From contig OY294046.1 in NCBI GenBank assembly GCA_958510825.1, forward strand, positions 12,068,847 to 12,132,846: 64,000 nucleotides of DNA, written 5' to 3'. The notes under the pieces were generated by a model, which saw only the letters and a program-made list of their open reading frames with translations, made no database searches and was not told where the DNA came from. The position numbers and the translations under genes were made by a program. This document shows positions 34,701 through 46,700 of this stretch, in pieces (the first letter of the stretch is position 1; every line of letters starts with the position of its first letter). The stretch is from Brachypterus glaber (taxonomy: Eukaryota > Arthropoda > Insecta > Coleoptera > Kateretidae).

Positions 34701-37700
34701 GAAGGTGAAATTTCACGGTTCGAGGACGAAAAATTAAATACTAAAATGTCGAAAACCAAAATTTTAATGTTATTCTACATCAAAAACTAAGAAAAAAAGT
34801 TTCCATACATGTAGGTCGAAAAAACGCTTTTAAAGCTACCATAGCCCTTTAAAAATGGTGCATATTTAGGAGACCATAGCTCCATTAGGATTGATTTTTG
34901 GAAGTACCTGTATATGAGGTTTTTTTCTTGCATCATTAAAATTTTGGTTTTCAACATTTTAGTATTTAATTTTTCGTCCTCGAACCGTGGAATTTCAAAG
35001 AATTTTTATCGAAAACGGTTAATCCTACAGTATTATAACAAGAGTACCTTTTTTATGTATTTTGACCTGAGGAATCATATTTCAAAAATAAAATTGCAAA
35101 AAAGTTACACAGAAAAAAGTTTGGGACAAAAAACTGATAAGCCCCCCCCCCCCGTTTCGCACACCCCTGGTTGAAATAAGTACATGAAAATAACACATAA
35201 AAACGGGCCTTGGTAGGATTAGTTGACGTGCAAAACCTCGTTGATATATCTCAAAGGGTTCCTGAGTTATTAAATAAAAACCGTTTTTTTAGCCACTTTC
35301 AAAGGGGCGTAGCTCCCTTATGATGCATTTTAGACATATGTTTATAGGAACTTTTTGTCATATTTTATCATGTAGAATCACCTGTTAAAATTTCTTACGC
35401 TATTTCAAATACACCGTGTATAGATATTTTTGCTACAACCCTCCCACATATCAGAATGGAAAATACTGAAAGTTTGACGGTGTTTAAATGCTTTGCCGTT
35501 TCCATTAGTAAAAACCGGATGATATACCATAATGTTTCATAAGACTTTTTAAGGCACTTGCAATGCCGCTCCGAGACTTCATTTAAAAAAGTACCTTTTT
35601 ACTACATTTTACCATTAGAATCAATACGGAGTAAGTCCAAAGGTTAGGATCAAAAAGTGATAGGTCCAAACGGAAAATATTTAATATTTTTTGGCAATAA
35701 TAACTCACATTAGGTCAAAGAAGATCCCACATGTTTTAAATTTATGTCTCGTACAAAAAGAATGACAGTTTTCCAAAAGGCTGCTAACCCTAGTAGAAAT
35801 TTACGTTTTTCTAACGTTAGAAAACTGTATTAAAGTACGTTATAAAATATGTGCAAATATCCCGATTTTTAACGTTAGAATCAAACGTTAGTTACAAACG
35901 TTGATCTAACGTTAGATTTTTAAGTTAGAAATACGTTATAAGTACTTTTAATTTAACTTTCGGAGGGGGCGTGGCCAACTAGCAAATTTCTACCTGCAAG
36001 ACAAATTTATTCATATAAATAAATCTTAATATATTTTAGCAATCATAATATTTTTAAACATAATTTCGTTACATTTATTTATAAAATGGCCATCTTTTAA
36101 GCTGGCCTTAAATATTTTTCGTGTAATATGCTGTTATACTCACAGTGCGACCCTGCAATTTTATAGTTTTAAGAGATGTGCACCAAAAGTTTTTTTTAGA
36201 TTAATAAAATAGGTTTATTGGTTATTAAAAATCACTATGTTTAAAAATCGCAACAGATCCTTTTGATAATTTAAAGCCTATTTTAATATTTTTTTTTATT
36301 TTCATTTTTTTTTAACTCTTTTAAACGTATTATCTCGCCTAATAAACTTATTAAAAAAAAAAAAATACGCTAGTGAGCCCTTCAGTGAACCTTAAAAAAA
36401 GTTTAAACAATTATAAATCTTATTAAATACCATTTATTGCGCGTTAATACCTGAATTAAATTACAAATTAGTATTGTATTTTTCTTAAACATCTAAAAAC
36501 TAAAAACTTTTAAAAAACGTTACCTTAAAAACTAAATTAAATCCTATTAGAGGAAAATTCAATAACTGCCTTTAAAAGTTGCTGACCATAGCGTGGGTCG
36601 TTAACATTATTCATTTTGTGTTTATTCCAGACAGTAAGGAATTCTCTGTGAATAGACTCCCCAGCCTGTTCTGACCAAATTCCTAAGCCACTCTCTAAAT
36701 AGGAAACACTGTCTTTAAGGTGATGCAATATGCAATGAATTTTAGGAGTTTTTGATACCCCGGAATCATTTAAAACTGCTACCAGATGTTTGAGATCTGA
36801 TTCGAGTTGTACTTCAGTTTTTGTTGTACCGAAACATTTATCGACGAATTTGTTCATCACATTGAATGACGCAACAAATGGCATAACCAGAACTTGGTTC
36901 ACATTTCCCAGTACTTCTTTTGATGTTAATTCATTGGCATGCGTTAGGAGCTTTCTACAAGCATTGCCATCGAAAATTTCTCCTTGATAATTCTTGGCAA
37001 TTATATTTAAATTCTTGGGCCATTTAAGAGCGTTCTCTCTTCCCAGCAATGGGACCAGGCCTTTCCAAAAGAGGTGATTCACAAATCCTTGCAGCAAATG
37101 TAATTCAGGTATGATGCACTTCTGAAAAACTCGCACATTTTCGTTCTCTTCAAACAAAGGTTTATTGACAACATTAAAAGACTCTTTGGCTCTTTTAATG
37201 TTCTTATCTAATGATAAACTAAATTTATTAAAATGAATTTCCAAATTACCATAGGTTCTTAGCTCCTTGGCAGCAGATTTATACGCTGTCATTTCTTGCA
37301 GAGAAAAATGACAATAGGGGAAAGGATAGGTTGACGTTGCAATGCTTGTAGAAAGCTCCTAAAGCATGCCAATGAATTAAAATCAAAAGAAGTACTGGGA
37401 AATGTGAATCAAGTTCTGGTTATGCCATTTGTTGCGTCATTCAATGTGATGAACAAAATCGTCGATAAATGTTTCGGATCAAAAAGAAACTGAAGTACTC
37501 GAATCAGATCTCAAACATCTGGAAGCAGTTTTAAATGATTCCGGGGTATCAAAAACTCCTAAAATTCATTGCATATTGCATCACCTTAAAGACAGTGTTT
37601 CCTATTTAGAGAGTGGCTTAGGAATTTGGTCAGAACAGGCTGGGGAGTCTATTCACAGAGAATTCCTTACTGTCTGGAATAAACACAAAATGAATAATGT

Positions 37701-40700
37701 TAACGACCCACGCTATGGTCAGCAACTTTTAAAGGCAGTTATTGAATTTTCATCTAATAGGATTTAATTTAGTTTTTAAGGTAACGTTTTTTAAAAGTTT
37801 TTAGTTTTTAGATGTTTAAGAAAAATACAATACTAATTTGCAATTTAATTCAGCTATTAACGTGCAATAAATGGTATTTAATAGGATTTATAATTGTTTA
37901 AACTTTTTTTAAGGTTCACTGAAGGGCTCACTAGCGTAATTTTTTTTAAATAAGTTTATTAGGCAAGATAATACGTTTAAAAGAGTTTAAAAAAAATGAA
38001 AATAAAAAAAAAATTAAAATAGGCTTTAATTTATCAAAAGGATCTGTTGCGATTTTTAAACATAGTGATTTTTAATAACCAATAAACCTATTTTATTAAT
38101 CTAAAAAAAACTTTTGGTGCACATCTCTTAAAACTTATAAAATGCAGGGTCGCACTGTGTACTTCGATAAATACGTTTACCTCTCAGAAAAACTTTATAT
38201 TTAGCTAATTAGTATTTATTTATGCATTCAGAATCTTAAAATATTTTTTCAATTCTAGTACAGCGTTGCCAGACTTACTATAATTTTGACTTTTGGGGGA
38301 TATTTTTTTAAACTAATAAAAATAATAAATAATTATCAAACCTAGGCACATAGCTGTCTAAAAAGAGTATTTTCTACTATAGCTTACGTATTAATAATGG
38401 AAAAGTTAGAATAAGGTTAGAAAAAGGTTAGAATTTAGTTGGGAAACTAACGTTAGATTTATGTATTTTATAACGTTTTTGTCAAACGTTAGTTTTTAAG
38501 GTTAGATTTATATATTTTATAACGTTTTTGTATAACGTTTGAGACTAAACATAAAAATGTCACTAATCTAATGTTACGTTAAGTTAGATTTATGTACTTT
38601 TCTACCAGGGAAGCTAGACTTATCGCCTTTTATCCTACATGCCTCAATGCCTCAATTTAACGGAACTGATTAGAAATATTGATTGATAAAATATATTATT
38701 AATTCTTAATTTTGAGGTGTGGAAACGAGGCGGTTGCCATATTTTGGGAAGAAGACAAGACTCTGCTGGTGGTGGGAAAGCACGGTCAGAAAATGTTCTA
38801 TACCTACGACAGTTCGGTTCACCTGATTCCCGAAATTGACGGAACTAGAATCCTGTCGAACACCCAGCACGAGTTATTGCAAAAGGTTCCGGATGAAGTC
38901 GAAAAAATTTTCAGGATAAATAGTACTGATCCCGGGAGCTTTTTGTTAGAAGCGTCCAAACAATTTCAGGTAATTTTATTTTCAAACTAGATGAAACGTT
39001 GCAAGCACCCTGGCAAAACATCGGCACTATTGTACACTAGAGCCATCTAGTTTGCAAATTTCAAACTAGGTGTTTTGTTTGATTTTAAATTCTGTATCTT
39101 TAAAACATTATATTCTAACAAAAAACTGTATATAACATTTTTTATAGGGCTTAAAAAGAGCTTTTATTTAAAATATAATTTTTTGAAATCGGGTTATAAA
39201 TATGTGAGATATGTTAAAAAAACCTTTTACTGCTTTGAACGCCAATATCTCGAAAACAATGCGTTTTAGGAAAACGTTGTTTCTAACATTTTTTTGACCA
39301 ATTTAAAATTATCTTTTATATATGTGCTAAATTAACCAAATACAATAATAATTTCTTTAATTATAAACAAAAAACGCTAAAAATAGGAGTTTTACCCTAT
39401 TTTTACCCCCTTACCCCCAATCGTTTACCCACAAAATCTAATCAGCTCTTCGGAATACGATAAGAAACAATATGCAAAAAAGTCGATATCTCATGTAGAA
39501 ATGTAGTTAGAGAGTTTACACCCAGACAGACAGACGGACGCAAAATTTTTTTTTACTGATTTCGACTCAGAATGGTCTAAAACGTCGAGAAATGTGAAAA
39601 AAACGTGGTCAAAGATTTTGACTTTTCGGCGAAGATTTCAATACATCGGCACTCTTAGTAGCACTAGTGCCGATGTAAAATAATAGGAACCTTTAGTTAT
39701 TTTTGTTAATACAAACAATTTCCATTCAACGATATTTTAATTTTAGGCGGGTCTTGGCTTTTAGCCTTACGTATCTATAGAGTCTCAGCATTACAAAGCG
39801 TTGCAAATTATAAAATTTTGCGTTACGTATTTAAATTATGACCCCTTCAAAAAAAGGTGTTTTTTTTCAAGTTTCTTTTTTCGGAAAACGAAAAAAATTT
39901 GATTAAAAAAATAGTTTTACCCCATTTTACACCCTTACTCTCAACCCGATTTTGACCAAAATCAATCTCAGCCTAGACATTTGGGTAAGGAACTTGTGGT
40001 CCAAATTTAAAGTCTTTAGCTCAAATCGTTCTCGAGCTAGGGAACGTTCAAGTATTACGTAACGCAAATTGTACCAAAATTCATACACATCATACCCCGG
40101 TTCTCGCGTTATTATAGATTATAGAGATTTTATATTTTGGCTACCCCCCCTAATAGGGGGTGTGTTAGGGGGGGTAGCCAAAATATGAAATCTCTACAGC
40201 CTTGAATAACGCGAGAACCGAGGTATGAAGTGTATGAATTTTGGTACATTTTGCGTTACGTAATACTTGAACGTTCCCTTATCGTATTCACAAATTTTAA
40301 GTCCCAAAAAATGACGTGATTTAATTCTGATTTTAGAAAGGTAGCCATAAAGCGAACGAATACATAAGTTTAGTGCGGAAAGATTTAAAGAAAGCAGTTG
40401 ATCAATGTATAAAAGCTGTTGGATATGAATTTGATACTAACGTTCAAAAAATGTTAATAAGGGTAAGTTTATTCTTTATTTTATACTAATTATACCCTAG
40501 TAGAAATTTAACGTTAGAATAACATTTTTCTAATGTTAGAAAACTGTACAAAAGTACGTTATAAAATATGTGCAAATGTCCCGCTTTTTAACGTTAGAAT
40601 CAAACGTTAGTTACAAACGTTAATCTAACGTTAGATTTTTAAGTTAGAAATACGTTATAAGTACGTTTAATTTCTAACTTTCGGAGGGGGCGTGGCCAAC

Positions 40701-43700
40701 TAGGAAATTTCTACCTGTATCATACAATGGCAGCTGGAGACAAATTTATTCATATAAATAAATCTTAATATATTTTAACAATCATAATATTTTTAAACAT
40801 AATTTTGTTACATTTATTTATAAAATAGCCAACTTTTTAGGTGACCCTACATATTTTTCGTGTAATATCCTGTTATACTTCGATAAATACGTTTACCTCT
40901 CAGAAAAACTTTGTATTTAGTTAATATTTATTTATACATTCAGAATCTTTTTTCAGTTATAGTACAGCGTTGCCAGACTTACTATAATTTTGACTTTTGG
41001 GGGATATTTTTTAAAGTTTATTATAGAAATAATAAATAATTATCAAACCTAGGCAAATAGCTGTCTGAAATGAGTATTTTCTACTATAGCTTACGTATTA
41101 ATAATGAACATTAAAAAAAATATTTAAAGTTAGAATAAGGTTAGAAAAAGGTTAGAATTTAGTTAGGAAACTAACGTTAGATTTATGTATTTTATAACGT
41201 TTTTGACAAATATTAGTTTTTAAGGTTGGATTTATATATTTTATAACGTTTTTGTCAAACGTTAGTTTTTAAGGTTAGATTTATATATTTTATAACGTTT
41301 TTGTATAACGTTTGAGACATAAAAATGTCACTAATCTAATGTCATGTTAAGTTAGATTTATGTACTTTTCTACCAGGGTAATTATTCTACAAGGTAAAGT
41401 CCATTGTGATATTAAAAAAAAAAAAGAAGAAATGTAAAGCCCACAATAAAAAATACGAGAAATTTAAATAAATTTCGTAGTCCCTCGAGTCGGATATTTC
41501 TCGTATTTTTTTTCTTAGAAGGAAGCCTCGCTATAATTATTTGTGGGCCAATCAGAAAAAGTTTTTGCTAAACGAGTCTGATTTCCAATAAAGAATTAGT
41601 TTTATCCATGGCGCACGCAATGCTTTTTAGACGGCCACGCTAAAAATAATGCGCTAAAATTAAAAATATTTTCTAATTAAAGATGTGAGTGGATGAAGGG
41701 GCTATGTGACATTGTATAAAAATGGCAGATGATATAAACCCTCTACCACAGATACGGTGTAGATTTTACACTTGGATAGTATGCAATTTGAAATTTCTCT
41801 CAAAAGTCTCAGTACCTTTCGGACATTTAGTTTAAGCCCTAAATCCGAGTGGAGAAGTTGGTATGTTGCACAGTGATTTTCAAAGTGTTCATTATTACAT
41901 TCGAAATAATAAAAACAACAGGGTTTATCCATTGCAAAAAAAATAATATTTTTTTTTTAATATTTTATTTGTTGTTTATTTTATCTTAATTAAGTTATTT
42001 AAATAAATTTCCCTACCGCTAAAATTAACAAATAATAACATTATAGTACAAATTACATTATACAGAGTTATTCAGAAATAAGTTCTAGAAATTTAAGAGG
42101 TAATTCTACGTTAAAAAATATGAAAAAAAGTTCCTATAAAGGTTGGTCCGGAAATGAGCCCTAAGGGAGCTGCGGCCCTTCGAAGATAGACATATTGAAA
42201 GGGGAACAAAAAAGCACCAATAAAATTTTAATGCTGCATGACGATTCTTCATTTAAAACTAAACAAAAAAGTATTCTTCACCAAAACACCTAAATTTAAT
42301 ATTAAAGGAGTAATAGCCTTTTAAAAATTAACATTTTTAGTGGCACAAAATGTTACTTCCTCTTAATTGCATTTTTTTGAAAACGGTTGCTCCTACAGTG
42401 TTACACTATATGACATTTTTTAGGTATTTTTACTCAAGGAATGTATATTTTTTTACCAAAAATCCCAAAGAATATACATAAAAATGTTTGGGGCAAAAAA
42501 GCCTCACATATTTTTTCCGTCTAGGCACGCCTCTAGATAAATTCAAAAAAATAAATTAACATAAACTTATTACCCTTATTAATACTAGTATACATGCAGA
42601 AGCTCGTCGCTCTAGATTAAAGGGTACAAAAGTTATTAATTAAAAACCTTATTTTTATTGCAATTTTAAAGAGCCGTAGCTCCCTTAGGACTCATTTCAG
42701 ACCAACCTTTATAGGATTTTTTTTAAAATCACCTCTTTACTTTCTCGAACTTATTTCTGAGTAACTCTGTATAAATAACTCATTTAAATATTGGGTGCCA
42801 TTGCATTTATAATTAAATAATTAAAGCTATAAAGAACACGTTCAACGATAAATATAAAATTTTAAAAATGTTCGACTTTTAAACTTTTTAAAGAGTGGCG
42901 CCACGTCTGTAGGAACTTTTCATAAATAAGGTGTATGTGGCAGAGTTAACCCTCAGAAAAAAAAATGTACAGTAAAAACAATTCGGCTGTCCCATTTTAA
43001 AACGCAGTTACCCACATTTGAACTTGTATCTTTTTCCCATTATTTCCATGTAAATTTACGGACAATACCGGAAAAAAAGATGTAAGTTCAAATATGGGTT
43101 ACTGTGTTTTGAAATCGGACAACCGCATTATCGCGGGTTTTTAGTGCAGAATGATGGAAATGTATTATTTACAAAAAATTGATAAGAAAATATCGCCAAT
43201 AAAAGAAAAAGGGACATGGTTCATTTGAACTACCGCAAACATCAAATATCCCCTTAATCCACTCACGTCTCTAATTCTTTTTCAAAGTTGTTACTATCTA
43301 TCAAGTTTATTTATTTATTTATTTATTTATGTACGGGCTAGCCCCATTACACTAATTTTACAAAGATTATAATAATAGCATTTAACAAATACGTAGGTTC
43401 TTAAATCTAAATTAACTTATAAAATATAAAACTTAAAAAATAAACAAAATATGTAAAAAACATAAAAAAAAATAATTGAAGAAAATTTAATATGAAAAGT
43501 TATAACTTTTTTTAGCCTAAATACACTTTTTCTTTTTTCCTCCAAAAAAAGTTCATGACTAAAAAAAAAGGTCCCACCCTTCGCTCTCAAAACTTCATGA
43601 CTAAAAAAAAGGTCCCACCACCCTTTCTCAAAAAAATTCATAAAAAAAAGTCCCCACCCCTTTCTAAATGACAAAATAAACGTTTTAATATTAAAAATTT

Positions 43701-46700
43701 GATGCTTTTAAGTTTTAAAGCTTGTTTAAAAAAGAGGATTAATTTAAATTTTTAAATTCTATTTATCAAATAACACCTTCTGGCTAAGTTTGGACTTTTT
43801 ATTGCAATTTTAAAGAGCCGTAGCTCCCTTAGGACTCATTTCAGACCAACCTTTATAGGATTTTTTTTTAAATCACCTCTTTACTTTCTCGAACTTATTT
43901 CTGAGTAACTCTGTATAAATAACTCATTTAAATATTGGGTGCCATTGCATTTATAATTAAATAATTAAAGCTATAAAGAACACGTTCAACGATAAATATA
44001 AAATTTTAAAAATGTTCGACTTTTAAACTTTTTAAAGAGTGGCGCCACGTCTGTAGGAACTTTTCATAAATAAGGTGTATGTGGCAGAGTTAACCCTCAG
44101 AAAAAAAAATGTACAGTAAAAACAATTCGGCTGTCCCATTTTAAAACGCAGTAACCCACATTTGAACTTGTATCTTTTTCCCATTATTTCCATGTAAATT
44201 TACGGACAATACCGGAAAAAAAGATGTAAGTTCAAATATGGGTTACTGTGTTTTGAAATCGGACAACCGCATTATCGCGGGTTTTTAGTACAGAATGATG
44301 GAAATGTATTATTTACAAAAAATTGATAAGAAAATATCGCCAATAAAAGAAAAAGGGACATGGTTCATTTGAACTACCGCAAACATCAAATATCCCCTTA
44401 ATCCACTCACGTCTTTAATTCTTTTTCAAAGTTGTTACTATCTATCAAGTTTATTTATTTATTTATTTATTTATGTACGGGCTAGCCCCATTACAGTAAT
44501 TTTACAAAGATTATAATAATAGCATTTAACAAATACGTAGGTTCTTAAATCTAAATTAACTTATAAAATATAAAACTTAAAAAATAAACAAAATATGTAA
44601 AAAACATAAAAAAAAATAATTGAAGAAAATTTAATATGAAAAGTTATAACTTTTTTTAGCCTAAAAACACTTTTTCTTTTTTCCTCCAAAAAAAGTTCAT
44701 GACTAAAAAAAAAGGTCCCACCCTTCGCTCTCAAAACTTCATGACTAAAAAAAAGGTCCCACCACCCTTTCTCAAAAAAATTCATAAAAAAAAGTCCCCA
44801 CCCCTTTCTAAATGACAAAATAAACGTTTTAATATTAAAAATTTGATGCTTTTAAGTTTTAAAGCTTGTTTAAAAAAGAGGAATAATTTAAATTTTTAAA
44901 TTCTATTTATCAAATAACACCTTCTGGCTAAGTTATTTATATTTTTTTAAGGTTTGAGAATCCTTACTTTTATATTTTTTAATCTATGAAGTTTACAGCT
45001 TTTTTCACAAGATTAAAAATTTATAATTTCATTATTTTTTTAACCCATGATATATGTAATTTTTATATTTTGAATCCACGAAATATGCAAGTTTTTTGAA
45101 AATCACAACTTTTATATTTTTAATACATGAAATTACCACTTTTTTTTCCCAAAATTAAAAATGTATTATTTTATTATGTTTATACCATGAAAAAATATGC
45201 AACTTTTATATTTTTAATCCATGAAATATACAATTTTTTTATTCTAAAGGTTAAAAATCCCAACTTTTATATTTTTAAGCCATAAAATTTAAAACTTTTT
45301 TTCCCAAAATTAAAAATTTATTATTTTATTTTTTTTAAACCCATGAAATATGCAATTTTATGTTTTTAATCCATGAAATATGCAACTTTTTTGATTTCAA
45401 GATAGGTGGGGGGGGCTCCCCCCATAGCTACGGCCCTGGTCACTGCACATTATTTCGGAACTAACGAGTATAGTCATGGCCATTTAAAAAAAAATAATTT
45501 TTGAAAAATGACTTAGGAACATAATTATTGTTTGGTTTTAGGCAGCCCAATTTGGTAAATGTTTTATAGATGACATCAATTCAGACGAATACGTTAATAT
45601 GTGTAGACTGTTAAGAGTTTTGAATAATATTAGAGATCCAAAAATAGGCATTCCATTAACAATAACGCAGTATCCTTTTTTACAAAAAATTGTAAAAATT
45701 AAAAAAAAAATTCTTATAAATTTTATTTTCAAAATTTATTTATTTCTACACCTTTTCACGTTATAAATCAGAAAATGTGATATTAATTTCAGACAGTGTA
45801 ATTTGTTATTCAGATTTTTAAATTATATTTCGGAAAGTGTAAATTGTAATTCAGATTTGCAAGTTTATTTCAGAAAGTATAAATTGAAATTCAGATGTGT
45901 AATATATATTTCAGAAAGCGTAAGTTGAAATTTAGAAAGTGTAAATTATATTTCAGAAAGTAGAAATTACTTTTCAGAATGTGTTATTTTATTTAAATTT
46001 GGATCTGTAAATTCAATTTCAGAAAGTGTAAATTAATTTTAGGAAACGGTAATTTGTAAATCAGAAATCATAATTTTTATTTCGGAACGTATTATTTTAT
46101 TCAACAAAATTTAAAAGCAGTTATGTATTATTATATGTATAATACATAACTGCTATATGAAATATTGAACAGCAATAAATTAAAATTAAAAAAAATGTAT
46201 TTTTTACATAAATATTGTTAGGTTGGTAGGTTGGTTATCTCGATAGATAAATATTTCTGAAATTTAATTTACACTTTCTGAAATACAATTTACTCTGTAA
46301 TAATAATATAAAGTTATAATTTCTGAAATATAGTTTACACTTTCTGAATTTCAACTTACGATTTCTGAAATATAATTTACACTTTCTGAAATTTAATTTA
46401 TACTTTGAAATATAAATTGCAAATCTGAATTACAATTTACACTTTCTGAAATACAAGTTGAAAATCTGAATTACAATTTACACTTTCTGAAATATAACTT
46501 GCAAATCTGAATTACAATTTATACTTTCTGAAATTTAACTTGAAATTCTGAATATCAATTTACACTTTCGTATTTACAACTTGAAAAGGTGTAGTAATTT
46601 ATATTGATTATAGCGATGACCTTGTTTAAGATTATATATAGGCGTCTATCAAGTGCTAAGTATTTTGTAATAGTAAACAAGAGAGCATCTAATCCCATTG

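Larger units (their letters stand above)
36141..38159. mobile_element. Nested transposon with CACAGTGCGACCCTGCA termini
   Basis: The two ends are CACAGTGCGACCCTGCA and its exact complement, with a 4-bp TACT duplication outside. Nearly the whole 2019 bp is an inverted repeat meeting at about 37300-37320. The left arm carries a 251-codon minus-strand transposase-like frame. The right arm carries a shorter, frameshifted second copy on the plus strand. A CAC start with a 4-bp duplication would fit the Chapaev branch of CMC elements, but this is inference. Confidence 0.8.
35788..38610. mobile_element. CCCTAGTAGAAA-family MITE, copy C, with nested insertion
   Basis: The left end is CCCTAGTAGAAATTTACG and the right end TGTACTTTTCTACCAGGG, as in copy D and in the same orientation. 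It is opened at 36141 by a 2019-bp element. Without that insertion it would be about 800 bp, like copies B and D. It lies in Vps16 intron 5. Confidence 0.85.

Noticed and set aside
38160..38163. Possibility that TACT is only part of the host MITE consensus
   Set aside because: Copies A and D show one TACT at the equivalent site, so two copies here mean a duplication.
41702..41932. 76-codon minus-strand frame ([12 protein letters not shown]..)
   Set aside because: It looks slightly protein-like but has no recognisable domain. It lies within repeats in Vps16 intron 7, so I could not support a gene or name a source.
43417..44818. Two identical 85-codon minus-strand frames
   Set aside because: They arise from the tandem duplication and from A-rich low-complexity sequence, so identity between them is not evidence of a gene.
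45670..45740. Readthrough of Vps16 exon 8 into the following open frame
   Set aside because: The extension loses similarity to the family, whereas splicing at CA|GTATCC to 47995 restores a gap-free alignment in phase.
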